Source of the DNA: Bacillota bacterium
Lineage (GTDB): Bacteria > Bacillota > Clostridia > TANB77 > CAG-465
Assembly (NCBI GenBank): GCA_023460515.1
Contig: JAEWPS010000045.1
Coordinates: 62,001 to 126,000 of the forward strand
Reading direction: 5' to 3'
DNA: 64,000 nt
A program made the translations under genes and the position numbers. The notes below the pieces were generated by a model that did not search any database, had not been told where the DNA came from, and saw nothing but the letters and a program-made list of their open reading frames with translations. This document shows positions 26,227 through 35,015 of the stretch, one piece after another; the first letter of the stretch is position 1; the number at the start of each line of letters is the position of its first letter.

Positions 26227-27534
26227 ATGCTTCAAACCTTGAAAAGCATATTTTCAGTTAAAGATTTAAGAAAGAAAATATTGTTTACAGTATTTATTAT
26301 TTTATTATATAGATTAGGTACTTTTATAACAGTACCTGGTTTTGATAAAATAGCATTTATGGAACAAATAGGAACAGATGCAGGAATACTTGGAACTATA
26401 AACTTAATATCTGGTGGAGCGTTTAGTAGATTCTCAATATTTGCTATGACAATAGGACCATATATTACAGCTTCAATAGTACTGAATTTGTTACAAGTTA
26501 TAGTTCCTAGTTTAGAAAAACTTGCTAAAGAAGGTGAAGAGGGTAAAAAAACTCTTAGTAAATATACAAAGTATCTAACAATTGCATTTGCACTTGTTGA
26601 AGCACTTGGATTATTTTTAAGCTATAGAAAATTTTTATTACCTTCATTAACTTACGGTGCAGGTGAAGTACTTGGAGCATTACTGTTTATAGGAAGTCTT
26701 ATGGCTGGAACTGCAATACTTATCTGGCTTGGTGATAAAATTACTGAGTATGGTATTGGAAATGGTATTTCAATACTAATATTTGTTGGTATTATATCAG
26801 GTACACCAGGTGGTGCAGTTGCTCTATATAACTTTGCAATAGGTGGTTTTACAAATTTATTAATAGTTGCAGCATTAGTTTTAGCTATGATTATAGTTAT
26901 AGCTGGAGTTATTTACATGCAACAAGCTGAAAGAAGAATACCTGTAAATTATGCAAAAAGAGTAGTAGGAAGAAAATTATATGGTGGACAAAGTACTCAT
27001 ATTCCAATTAAAGTAGCGATGGCAGGTGTTATGCCAATAATATTTGCAATGTCATTTATGATGTTTCCATCTACAATAATTGGTATAGCTACTAAAAATG
27101 CTCCAACAGGATTTTGGAAAGTACTATATAATATATTCTCTGTTTCTTCAGGAAGTAGTTGGTATAACTTATTAATATATTCAATTATATATATGTTACT
27201 TATAATTACATTTACATTTATATATACAATGTTTATAGTTAATTCAGTTGAAATAGCTAATTCATTAAAGAAAAATGGTGGATTTATACCTGGCGTAAGA
27301 GCAGGAAAAAACACTTCAGATTATATATCTACTGTACTTAAGTATATAACTTCAGTAGGAGCATTGTTCCTAGCTGCAGTTGCAGTACTTCCAATATTAC
27401 TTCAAGGTTTTATGCCAATTTCAATTACATTTGGTGGCACATCAGTACTTATAGTAGTAAGTGTTGCTTTAGAAGTTCTTAAAAATCTTGAAACTCAAAT
27501 GGTAAGTAGACATTATAAAGGATTTTTAGATTAA
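26227..27534 (+). CDS. secY: preprotein translocase subunit SecY
   Basis: 435-residue, ten-transmembrane channel of the general secretion pathway. GTFITVPGFD opens TM1-2, PYITASIVLNLLQ is the TM2 segment, and AERRIPVNYAKRVVGRK is the conserved cytosolic loop. Starts 1 nt after rplO. Two hairpin terminators follow. adk, the usual next gene, is displaced 9.8 kb. Confidence 0.98.
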   Translation: MLQTLKSIFSVKDLRKKILFTVFIILLYRLGTFITVPGFDKIAFMEQIGTDAGILGTINLISGGAFSRFSIFAMTIGPYITASIVLNLLQVIVPSLEKLAKEGEEGKKTLSKYTKYLTIAFALVEALGLFLSYRKFLLPSLTYGAGEVLGALLFIGSLMAGTAILIWLGDKITEYGIGNGISILIFVGIISGTPGGAVALYNFAIGGFTNLLIVAALVLAMIIVIAGVIYMQQAERRIPVNYAKRVVGRKLYGGQSTHIPIKVAMAGVMPIIFAMSFMMFPSTIIGIATKNAPTGFWKVLYNIFSVSSGSSWYNLLIYSIIYMLLIITFTFIYTMFIVNSVEIANSLKKNGGFIPGVRAGKNTSDYISTVLKYITSVGALFLAAVAVLPILLQGFMPISITFGGTSVLIVVSVALEVLKNLETQMVSRHYKGFLD

Positions 27535-27545
27535 AAATATATTTT

Positions 27546-27589
27546 AAATATATGCTGATATGATTTTTTCATTTCAGTATATATTTTTT
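27546..27589 (+). terminator. terminator of the S10-spc operon
   Basis: AAATATATGCTGA-ATGA pairs imperfectly with TCAT-TCAGTATATATTT, followed by T residues. Confidence 0.75.
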
Positions 27590-27610
27590 ATATAAATAAA
27601 ATAATTTATA

Positions 27611-27655
27611 AAATTGCAATTTCAATTTATAAAAGTTGAGGTTGCAATTTTTTTA
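27611..27655 (+). terminator. second terminator-like hairpin
   Basis: AAATTGCAA (27611-27619) pairs with TTGCAATTT (27642-27650), with an inner TCAA/TTGA helix and a T run after it. It stands before the germination operon as a backup barrier. Confidence 0.6.
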
Positions 27656-27697
27656 TCTAATTTATAAAAATAATATAATTATAAAAAAATTGTAAAT

Positions 27698-27727
27698 GTA
27701 TATTTTTACAGTTTTAAGTAAATATTA
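27698..27727 (+). promoter_or_regulatory. possible sigma-G/F-type promoter of the ger operon
   Basis: GTATA (27698-27702) fits the forespore -35 pattern GHATR. AATATTA (27721-27727) fits the -10 CATHHTA except for the first base; the spacer is 18 nt. Ger operons are sigma-G controlled in model organisms. Confidence 0.35.
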
Positions 27728-27743
27728 TAACTAGGTGATTTTC

Positions 27744-29279
27744 TTGAAATTAAATATAGTTAAACACATAAAGAAAAAAGAAAAAAAAGTAATTGAGAAA
27801 CAGCAAAACCAAGATAAAAATACATTGCTTAATATTGAGAATCTTAAAAATTTGTTTGGAAGTAGCCAAGATATTAAATATAGGGAAATATTAATAAATA
27901 GCGATAGTGCACTGCCAGTTAATCTTATATATGTAGATGGATTAGTAAATTCATCAGATATAAGTAATTATGTTGTAAAGCCACTTATTGAAAACCAAAA
28001 AATTTCTGAATCTAAAAATTTAGACGAAATCATTAAATTAATTCAAGATGGCGCACTATATTTTTCATCACAAATTATTTCTAACGACTTAAATATGGTT
28101 GCAAACGAAATAACATCTGGAAGTTCTGTTCTTCTATTTAGTGATCAAAATACAGCTTTTATTTTTGATACAAAAGGATTTGATAAAAGATCAATGATGG
28201 AACCGACCATTGAAAATGTAAATAAAGGTCCAAAAGATTCATTTATTGAAAATTTTAGATCAAATACTGCATTAGTAAGAAGAAAGATAAAGGTACCTGA
28301 TTTGATTATAGAACAAATGACAATTGGTTTACGTACACAAACTTCAGTTGCTTTAGTTTCTATTAAAAGTATAACTAATGATGAAATATTAAACTTAGCA
28401 AGGGATAGATTGAAATCTATAAATGTAGATAATTTATTAACAACTAGTATAATAGAAGATGCTTTATCTGATAATCTATATAGTTCTCTTCCCCAGGTTT
28501 CAAGTACAGAGAGACCTGATAAATTCTGTGCGGATATTATTGAGGGGAGAGTTGGAATAATAGTAGATGGTTTACCGATTGGATTTATTGTTCCTGGTAC
28601 ATTTAATCAGTTTATGCAAACGCCAGAAGATTATTCACGTAAGTTTATGGTTTCATCTTTTATAAGGGTAATACGTTATATTTCATTGGTTCTAGCTATT
28701 TTTCTACCGGCATTATATGTTGCCGTTACAACATTCCACCCTGAAATGATTCCTACTAATGTTGTGCTATTCATTGCTAAATCAAGGGAAGGTGTAGCAT
28801 TTCCTGTTGCAGTAGAAGCACTAGCACTTATTATTTCATTTGAAATATTATATGAAGCGGGTTTAAGAATTCCCAAGAGTGTTGGGCAAACTGTTTCAAT
28901 TGTTGGAACATTGGTGGTTGGTCAGGCGGCAGTAGAAGCAAAATTGGTATCACCCTCGATTGTTGTAATTGTCGCAATAACTGCAATAGCGTCATTTACA
29001 ATACCAAATCAGGATTTTAGTAATGCAGTAAGACTATGGAGAATTACATCAACAATTTTTGGAATATTTTTAGGGTTATTAGGACTTGTTATAGCAATAT
29101 TATTATTAGGATTTGAATTTTGTAAATTACAATCTTTTGGAGTGCCATATATGGCTCCGTTTGTTGGAAATGATGGTAAAGACCTCATGAAAGACACATT
29201 TTTTAGACTTCCTAGTAATAGTAATAAAACTAGACCAAATTGTTTGAAAACAAAAGATGCTAAAAGGCAAGGTGATTAG
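27744..29279 (+). CDS. gerKA: spore germination receptor subunit A (GerA/GerKA family)
   Basis: 511 residues from a TTG at 27744, chosen because AGGTGAT lies just upstream; a GTG nine nt earlier has no site. The soluble N-terminal half binds partner subunits. The membrane part begins near residue 300, with LPALYVAVTTFHPEMIPT the strongest GerA signature (about 318-335). A subunit of the nutrient-germinant receptor in the inner spore membrane. The order is A-C-2TM-B-B. The lysine-rich first 25 residues are a charged leader. Ligand not predictable. Confidence 0.93.
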   Translation: MKLNIVKHIKKKEKKVIEKQQNQDKNTLLNIENLKNLFGSSQDIKYREILINSDSALPVNLIYVDGLVNSSDISNYVVKPLIENQKISESKNLDEIIKLIQDGALYFSSQIISNDLNMVANEITSGSSVLLFSDQNTAFIFDTKGFDKRSMMEPTIENVNKGPKDSFIENFRSNTALVRRKIKVPDLIIEQMTIGLRTQTSVALVSIKSITNDEILNLARDRLKSINVDNLLTTSIIEDALSDNLYSSLPQVSSTERPDKFCADIIEGRVGIIVDGLPIGFIVPGTFNQFMQTPEDYSRKFMVSSFIRVIRYISLVLAIFLPALYVAVTTFHPEMIPTNVVLFIAKSREGVAFPVAVEALALIISFEILYEAGLRIPKSVGQTVSIVGTLVVGQAAVEAKLVSPSIVVIVAITAIASFTIPNQDFSNAVRLWRITSTIFGIFLGLLGLVIAILLLGFEFCKLQSFGVPYMAPFVGNDGKDLMKDTFFRLPSNSNKTRPNCLKTKDAKRQGD

Positions 29280-29282
29280 ATT

Positions 29283-30671
29283 ATGAAAAAGGATTCTGTT
29301 TTGATATTTTTAATAATACTTTCTGGAGTAATCTTGTTTATGAGCTTATCTGATTTTAAAAACCCCATTAATATACCAGGTAATATAGAACAAAATTATT
29401 TTGTTCTTGCTGCTGGAATTGATAAAGCGAATGATGGAGTGAATAAATTTAAATTAACTACAATCGGTGAAAAATTTAATGTTCCAAGTGGTGATTCATC
29501 TTCAACTGGTGGCAAAAATGCAGAAATAGTAACTGCCGACGGTAATACAATGTTTGAAACTGTAAGAAATTTTGCTTTGTTTAAAAGTAAGAGTGTATTT
29601 TGGGGTCATATTAAATATATTTTGATCAGTGAAGAAGTTGCTAAGGAAAATATACTGGATATATTAGATTTCTTTACTAGAGATCATGAACTTAGATTTG
29701 ATACTACTATTGTAATTGTAAAAGATACTTCTGCTGAATCTTTTATAAGGTCAGGTGAACAAATTAAACAATTTACTATAGATTTATTAGATGGTGTATT
29801 TCATAATATAGGTAAATTATCTTTAACTTATGAAATAAGGCTATCTGATGTTATGCAGACATTTAATAATGTATATTGCTCTGCATATATACCTACTATT
29901 AGTATGGTTTCAAGAAAAAACGATGAGATAAGCACTAGCAAAGTGGGGAATAGTACAGTACCAATTGGTGGTGGAAAACCAGTTGGAACCAATTTAGTAA
30001 AGGAAAACACATCAAAAGAAGAAAGTACTTCAGAAAGTGATAGTAGTTCAAAGCAAAACGAAAGTTCACAAAGTGGCAGTTCAAGTTCTAAGGATAGTAC
30101 ATCTGCTAAAGAAAAGGATATTTTATATTTAAATTTAAACGGATTTGCAGTTTTTGATGGAGTTAAATTATTAGGATATGTATCTGACTATATGGCTCGA
30201 GGGTTAAATTGGATAAATTCAAATATAGTATCTACTATTATTGTAGTTAAAGATGAGAAAGAAAAAGATGTATCTATGGAAGTAATTAATTCAAGTTCAA
30301 AAATTAAAATAGATTTGGATGGGAATATTCCGCAGGCATCAATTAACATAAATTTTTCAACTAATATAGGAGAAGTAATGTCTCAGGATAATATATTTAA
30401 TGAAGTAGAATTATCTAAAATTATAGAAAAACAAAATGATATTGTAAAAAAAGAAGCAGAAAGTATAATAGAATTTGCTCAAAAAAATAATTTAGATATA
30501 TTAGGTATTAGTGATGCAATTTATCATCAACATCCGCTAAAATGGGACATAATTAAAGAAAATTGGAAAGAAACTTTTAAAACTATGGAAATCACTGTAA
30601 ATGTGCAGTCAAATGTTAATAGAACTTACCATATTAGGCAACCTATTCGAAGTGAGAGTGGTGATAAGTAA
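29283..30671 (+). CDS. gerKC: germination receptor subunit C (Ger(x)C family), without lipobox
   Basis: 462 residues. Receptor C subunits are normally lipoproteins anchored by an N-terminal cysteine. Here the N-terminal hydrophobic helix (IFLIILSGVILFMSLS) has no cysteine, so it must be anchored as a transmembrane helix. FVLAAGIDKAND and FKSKSVFWGHIKYILI match the family. A serine-rich insertion of about 40 residues (about 240-280, rich in SSS and SES) splits the middle. It overlaps the next gene by one nucleotide (TAATG). Confidence 0.88.
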   Translation: MKKDSVLIFLIILSGVILFMSLSDFKNPINIPGNIEQNYFVLAAGIDKANDGVNKFKLTTIGEKFNVPSGDSSSTGGKNAEIVTADGNTMFETVRNFALFKSKSVFWGHIKYILISEEVAKENILDILDFFTRDHELRFDTTIVIVKDTSAESFIRSGEQIKQFTIDLLDGVFHNIGKLSLTYEIRLSDVMQTFNNVYCSAYIPTISMVSRKNDEISTSKVGNSTVPIGGGKPVGTNLVKENTSKEESTSESDSSSKQNESSQSGSSSSKDSTSAKEKDILYLNLNGFAVFDGVKLLGYVSDYMARGLNWINSNIVSTIIVVKDEKEKDVSMEVINSSSKIKIDLDGNIPQASININFSTNIGEVMSQDNIFNEVELSKIIEKQNDIVKKEAESIIEFAQKNNLDILGISDAIYHQHPLKWDIIKENWKETFKTMEITVNVQSNVNRTYHIRQPIRSESGDK

Positions 30672-30889
30672 TGATATATTTTTTTATATTTATTTTGATG
30701 TTAAGCATTTATGAAATTTATTGTATAACTAAAGATAATAAAATTAATAGAAAAGATAGAATTATTCAAATTATAGTTTACTTATCAATGTTATTGATAG
30801 TATCAATTATTGCAATATACTATTATTCAAACAAATATGGTAATAGTTTATCATATTATATTTTTAAAATTTTTAATATACATTATTAA
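30671..30889 (+). CDS. small two-transmembrane germination-operon protein (D-subunit-like)
   Basis: 72 residues with two transmembrane helices (about 2-18 and 33-54) separated by a basic loop (KDNKINRKDR). It overlaps the gerC stop in a TAATG junction, so it is translationally coupled. Small 2TM proteins of about 75 residues (sometimes called D proteins) are encoded in some Bacillus and Clostridia ger operons and modulate germination. The match is by size, topology and position only. Confidence 0.7.
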   Translation: MIYFFIFILMLSIYEIYCITKDNKINRKDRIIQIIVYLSMLLIVSIIAIYYYSNKYGNSLSYYIFKIFNIHY

Positions 30890-30901
30890 TGGGGGTCAAA
30901 A

Positions 30902-31986
30902 ATGAGCAATGATAATAAAATTTCAGTAAAACAAGCTATGATATTTATTGTAATTATCTTTTGTGCTCCGGCAATAAGGTACATACCGTTATATTCTTCT
31001 CAACAAGCTAAACAAGCAGCATGGCTGGCGCCATTAGTCGCTTTGTTTTTTCAAATAATATATGTTTTGATTTGGTGCAAAGTAATAAAAAAATATGGTA
31101 GTAAGTCATTTATAGATATTATAAAAGATATAATAGGAAAAATTTTTGGTACTATAGTTATTAGTATATATTTTATATGGATTACACTTTTTCTTGCATA
31201 TAATATTAGATTATACGCAGAAAGAATTTTAGGTGCTACCCGGACGGAATGAATCTTTATATTGTTATTGGTAGTATGTTAGTAGTTGTTGGTTATATTT
31301 TGAAAGAGGGACTCATTCCACTTGCAAAAATGGCTGAATTGTTTATAATATTTTTAGGTGGAATATTTTTAATATATAACATTTTAATCATTCCAGAAAT
31401 GCAAATTAAAAATTTATTTCCAATAACCTATAAAGATACATTTTCTATATTTAAAGCATCATATCCTATAATGTCAATATTTGGATACAATATTTTGATA
31501 TTTATGTTTAATGATGATATAGAACATAAGGGGGAATTTAAAAAAGCAAGTATAATGTCAGTATTGACATTAATAATCATATCATTTATAGTAATTATTG
31601 TTCCTATATCTGTGTTTGGATCATCAGTGATATCAGATATGCCTATACCGTTTCTTAACACTATGATGGAGATATCATTATTTGATGTTATAGAAAGAAT
31701 AGAATCAGGAATAATTATGTTTTGGATTATTACAGATTTTATGTTAGTATCTATTTTTGTATATTCAGCGATACATATGTTAAAAGTATCATTTAAAATG
31801 CCTAATGTAAAACCATTAACATTAATATATATTGTAGGAATATTTTTCTTATCATTGATTATAGCTAAATCAACAGCTGAGTTGCAAACGTTTTCTGAAA
31901 ATATATTGACTTTAACAAACATAATTATGGGGTTTTGTTTGCCAATATTTATATTTTTGATTGGAAAAGTAAGAAAAAAAGTATAA
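30902..31986 (+). pseudogene. gerKB: germination receptor subunit B, first copy, split by a frameshift
   Basis: A GerB-type (amino-acid permease-like) receptor subunit in two overlapping frames: 30902-31252 (116 residues) and 31249-31986 (245 residues). The intact copy next door aligns across both pieces; the break falls where the intact copy reads CERIVATAMPG. About seven nucleotides look lost there, shifting the frame. The two pieces overlap as ATGA (31249-31252), so re-initiation could still make both halves. This is either a decayed copy, a functional split gene, or a sequence error. Confidence 0.8.
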
Positions 31987-32014
31987 AATAACTAATATTA
32001 AAGAGGTGATAAAA

Positions 32015-33103
32015 ATGAGTAATGATAATGGTAAAATTTCAGTAAAGCAAGCAATGATATTTATAATAATAATTTTTTGTGCGCCTGCAATAAGGTATAT
32101 ACCGCTTTTTACCGCTCAACAAGCTAAACAAGCTGCATGGATTTCACCATTAATTGCAATTATTTTTGAAATAATATATATGTTAATTTGGAATAAATTT
32201 ATAAAAAGATATGCTAGTAAGTCATATATAGATATTGTAAAAGATATAGTTGGAAAACTAATTGGAAATATAATTTGTATAATGTATTTTTTGTGGATAA
32301 CTTTTTTACTTTCGTATAATGTAAGAATGTATTGTGAAAGAATAGTAGCAACAGCTATGCCAGGAGTTAGTATATTTATCGTTTTAGGTACTATGCTATT
32401 AATTGTTGGATATATCGTGAAAAATGGAATTGTTACTTTGGCAAAAATGGCTGAACTATTTTTTATAGCTCTTAGCATAATTTTTATAGTATATAATGTT
32501 TTAATATTACCAAAAATAGAATTACAAAACATATTTCCTATAACATATAAAGATGCATTTCCAATATTTAAAGCAAATTTTGGGATAATTGCAATATTTG
32601 CATATAATATTTTAATATTTATATTTAATGACAAAATAGATCACAAAGGCGATTTTAAAAAATTAAGTATGAAGACAACAATAATTTTGTCGGTTATATC
32701 TCTTTTAGTAATTATTATACCTTTATCTGTTTTCGGATGGTCAATATTAGTAAAAATGCCAATACCGTATATTAATACCATGACAGAAATATCTTTATTT
32801 GATGTTATAGAAAGAATAGAGTCGGGAATGATTATGTTTTGGATAATTTCAGACTTTATTTTGATATCTACTTTTATATACACAGCAATTCATATAATTA
32901 GATTATCATTTAAAATGCCCAATATTAGATCAACATCTATTATATATATAATTGGAATTTTCTTTTTGTCACTAATTTTAGCCCGAAGTACTATAGAACT
33001 AAGTGTATTGTCATTAAAAATATTAACTCCTCTGAATATAATTATGGGCTATTTGATTCCTATACTTATTTTTATTATTGCTAAAATTAGAAAGAAAGTA
33101 TAA
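32015..33103 (+). CDS. gerKB: germination receptor subunit B, intact second copy
   Basis: 362 residues from the ATG after AGAGGTGAT (an upstream GTG overlaps this site). About ten transmembrane helices with the GerB family opening KISVKQAMIFIIIIFCAPAIRYIP. MTEISLFDVIERIESGMIMFW is the conserved late segment (written here in part). It is closely similar to the split copy just upstream (the first 100 residues are about two-thirds identical by eye), so it arose by recent tandem duplication. A strong terminator ends the operon. Confidence 0.92.
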   Translation: MSNDNGKISVKQAMIFIIIIFCAPAIRYIPLFTAQQAKQAAWISPLIAIIFEIIYMLIWNKFIKRYASKSYIDIVKDIVGKLIGNIICIMYFLWITFLLSYNVRMYCERIVATAMPGVSIFIVLGTMLLIVGYIVKNGIVTLAKMAELFFIALSIIFIVYNVLILPKIELQNIFPITYKDAFPIFKANFGIIAIFAYNILIFIFNDKIDHKGDFKKLSMKTTIILSVISLLVIIIPLSVFGWSILVKMPIPYINTMTEISLFDVIERIESGMIMFWIISDFILISTFIYTAIHIIRLSFKMPNIRSTSIIYIIGIFFLSLILARSTIELSVLSLKILTPLNIIMGYLIPILIFIIAKIRKKV

Positions 33104-33118
33104 TTTGTTTATAAACTT

Positions 33119-33154
33119 AAAAATAGCATTGTATAAATTTACAGTGCTATTTTT
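33119..33154 (+). terminator. terminator of the ger operon
   Basis: AAAAATAGCA (33119-33128) pairs with TGCTATTTTT (33145-33154). Confidence 0.8.
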
Positions 33155-33269
33155 AAATTTACTATATATATTTATTTATGCAAAGATATAAAAACAATTT
33201 TAAAAGTTGAGTTTTTTAAAAACAAATCGATTATAAAGTGAATATTTATACTTTAAATAATTGTAGGTA

Positions 33270-33296
33270 ACACATAAACATAGACTTCATATTATA
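33270..33296 (+). promoter_or_regulatory. sigma-K-type promoter of the first collagen-like gene
   Basis: AC at 33270-33271, 16 nt, CATATTATA at 33288-33296, matching the sigma-K pattern AC-N16-CATANNNTA. The remaining region 33155-33269 is AT-rich and holds no gene. Confidence 0.65.
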
Positions 33297-33336
33297 TTAT
33301 AGACACATTGAAGTGTTATATAGAAAGGAGTAAAAC

Positions 33337-34143
33337 ATGAGAGAAAGTTCATATAATGACTATAATAATTGCGAGAGTCAATATCGTCCTATAGAAAATT
33401 GTAGAGTTAAATATTGTTTAGTAGGACCACCAGGACCAATGGGACCACAAGGAATACCAGGCGTTGCAGGACCAGCGGGAGCAGCAGGACCAGAAGGTGC
33501 AGCAGGGCCAGCAGGACCACAAGGTATAGCAGGACCACAAGGATTAACTGGACCAGAAGGACCAATAGGACCAGCAGGACCACAAGGAATACAAGGACCA
33601 ATAGGACCACAAGGACCTGCAGGAAATGGAGCAATAATACCATTCGCATCAGGATTACCAGTTTCGATGACAACTATAGGGCTTGGATTAGCAGGTATAC
33701 CAGCTTTAGTGGGATTTGGAAATTCTGGTAATACACTAACAGCATTAGGTGGTACTATAGATATATTGGGTGGACCAGGGGAATTACTAAATTTTGCCTT
33801 TTCTGTACCACGTGATGGAACAATAACATCAATTTCAGCATTCTTCAGCGTAACTGCTGCTTTGGCGCTTGTAGGTTCAACAATAACAATTACAGCGCAG
33901 TTATATAGTTCAACAACACCAGACAATGTATTTTCACCAATTCCAGGTGCAATTGTAACATTGGCACCACCACTAACTGGGTTAATTTCAATTGGTGATA
34001 TAAGTAATGGAATTACAGAAGGTTTATCTATACCAGTAACAGCAGAGACACGTTTACTATTAGTATTCTCTACAACTGCGACAGGTATATCACTTGTTAA
34101 TACTGTACTTGGTTATGCAAGTGCAGGTATTACGATACAATAA
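33337..34143 (+). CDS. collagen-like spore-surface protein (BclB-type C-terminal domain)
   Basis: 268 residues. A short Cys/Tyr-rich head (1-29) precedes about 23 Gly-X-Y triplets (30-97, mainly GPQ, GPA, GPE, GIQ). The globular C-terminal domain (98-268) starts AIIPFASGLPVSM, the BclB-related exosporium domain. Such proteins trimerise and form hair-like layers on the exosporium or spore surface. No classical signal peptide or LPXTG motif is present, as expected for surface assembly in the mother cell. AAAGGAG precedes the ATG. A sigma-K promoter lies upstream. The triplet region is also an open frame on the reverse strand; that is a composition artefact. Confidence 0.92.
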   Translation: MRESSYNDYNNCESQYRPIENCRVKYCLVGPPGPMGPQGIPGVAGPAGAAGPEGAAGPAGPQGIAGPQGLTGPEGPIGPAGPQGIQGPIGPQGPAGNGAIIPFASGLPVSMTTIGLGLAGIPALVGFGNSGNTLTALGGTIDILGGPGELLNFAFSVPRDGTITSISAFFSVTAALALVGSTITITAQLYSSTTPDNVFSPIPGAIVTLAPPLTGLISIGDISNGITEGLSIPVTAETRLLLVFSTTATGISLVNTVLGYASAGITIQ

Positions 34144-34171
34144 TTTTAAATTATTAACAGTAATTATATAA

Positions 34172-34191
34172 TATAGTATAGTATAGTATAG
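34172..34191. repeat. TATAG pentamer repeat
   Basis: Four perfect TATAG units in a row, immediately after the first collagen-like gene. Confidence 0.7.
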
Positions 34192-34232
34192 TAACAGTAT
34201 TAAATTTTATTAATTTATGCTGTTATTTTTTT
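34192..34232 (+). terminator. terminator of the first collagen-like gene
   Basis: TAACAG (34192-34197) pairs with CTGTTA (34220-34225) followed by seven T; short stem with AT-rich interior. Confidence 0.6.
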
Positions 34233-34270
34233 CATTAATGATTTATTATTTATTGATTAATTATAAATTC

Positions 34271-34297
34271 ACATTCAATTCATAAAAACATATATTA
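34271..34297 (+). promoter_or_regulatory. sigma-K-type promoter of the second collagen-like gene
   Basis: AC at 34271-34272, 16 nt, CATATATTA at 34289-34297. Confidence 0.65.
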
Positions 34298-34347
34298 TAA
34301 TATAAAACATTTTACAGTTTTATATTAAATAGAAAGGGGGGATATAT

Positions 34348-34908
34348 ATGCAAAGAAGATTTTATGATAATGATCAAGAATGTTGTGATAGAGATTATTC
34401 GTGTTCAAATGAATGGTGTCATATTAATAAATCGGGACCACCAGGACCACCAGGACCACCAGGACCACCGGGACCACCAGGAATTATAGCACAACTACGT
34501 GGATTACAAATTCAACTACAAGGTGAAACAACTATTGTGCCAGATACTACACCTGTTATATTTGATACAGTAATAGCTAATCAATCACCAGCTTTGACAT
34601 ATAATTCATTGACAGGTGAAATAACAATTACAGAAACAGGATTATACTATGTTAACTGGTGGGTATCTACTGATGGTGCAGAAGCATCAACTTTTGTTGA
34701 TTTCTCTGTAACTACTTCTGCTGGAGATAGTATAGGAGCATCAAGCCCTATAGTTTCAGGGCAATTAACAGGAAATGCTTTACTATCAATAACAGCGAGT
34801 GTGATTACTCCTGTTACATTGCAATTAATAAATACTACGGGTCAAACTGTAGGATTAGGCAACACTCCAATTAAAGCAGATTTAACAATTACTCATGTAT
34901 CAATTTAA
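34348..34908 (+). CDS. short collagen-like protein with BclA/TNF-like C-terminal domain
   Basis: 186 residues. The head (1-28) has four cysteines in ECCDRDYSC and WCH. Five GPP triplets (30-44) form a minimal collagen stalk, which can still trimerise. The C-terminal beta-rich domain (about 60-186), with ITITETGLYYVNWWVS and ITASVITPVTLQLIN, fits the C1q/TNF-like BclA C-terminal fold. Likely spore-surface protein. Strong AAAGGGGGG ribosome site and a sigma-K promoter; the next gene has one too. Confidence 0.88.
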   Translation: MQRRFYDNDQECCDRDYSCSNEWCHINKSGPPGPPGPPGPPGPPGIIAQLRGLQIQLQGETTIVPDTTPVIFDTVIANQSPALTYNSLTGEITITETGLYYVNWWVSTDGAEASTFVDFSVTTSAGDSIGASSPIVSGQLTGNALLSITASVITPVTLQLINTTGQTVGLGNTPIKADLTITHVSI

Positions 34909-34912
34909 TTGT

Positions 34913-34949
34913 AAATCATATAGGGTATTTACTTTATATGATTTTTTAT
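34913..34949 (+). terminator. terminator of the second collagen-like gene
   Basis: AAATCATATA (34913-34922) pairs with TATATGATTT (34935-34944), then T residues. Confidence 0.7.
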
Positions 34950-34970
34950 ATTCAATGAGCATACAAACAC

Positions 34971-34997
34971 ACAATAATTTTTGCTTTGCATATAATA
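34971..34997 (+). promoter_or_regulatory. sigma-K-type promoter of the M15 peptidase gene
   Basis: AC at 34971-34972, 16 nt, CATATAATA at 34989-34997. Same spacing as the two upstream sites. Confidence 0.65.
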
Positions 34998-35015
34998 CAA
35001 ATAGGAGGGGTTTTT

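Noticed and set aside
33378..33926. 182-codon frame on the minus strand rich in Gly/Pro
   Set aside because: It is the mirror of the Gly-X-Y repeats of the collagen-like gene; no ribosome site or terminator of its own.
34141..34200. CRISPR-like array in the TATAG repeats
   Set aside because: Only 5-bp units in direct contact, no spacers and no cas genes.
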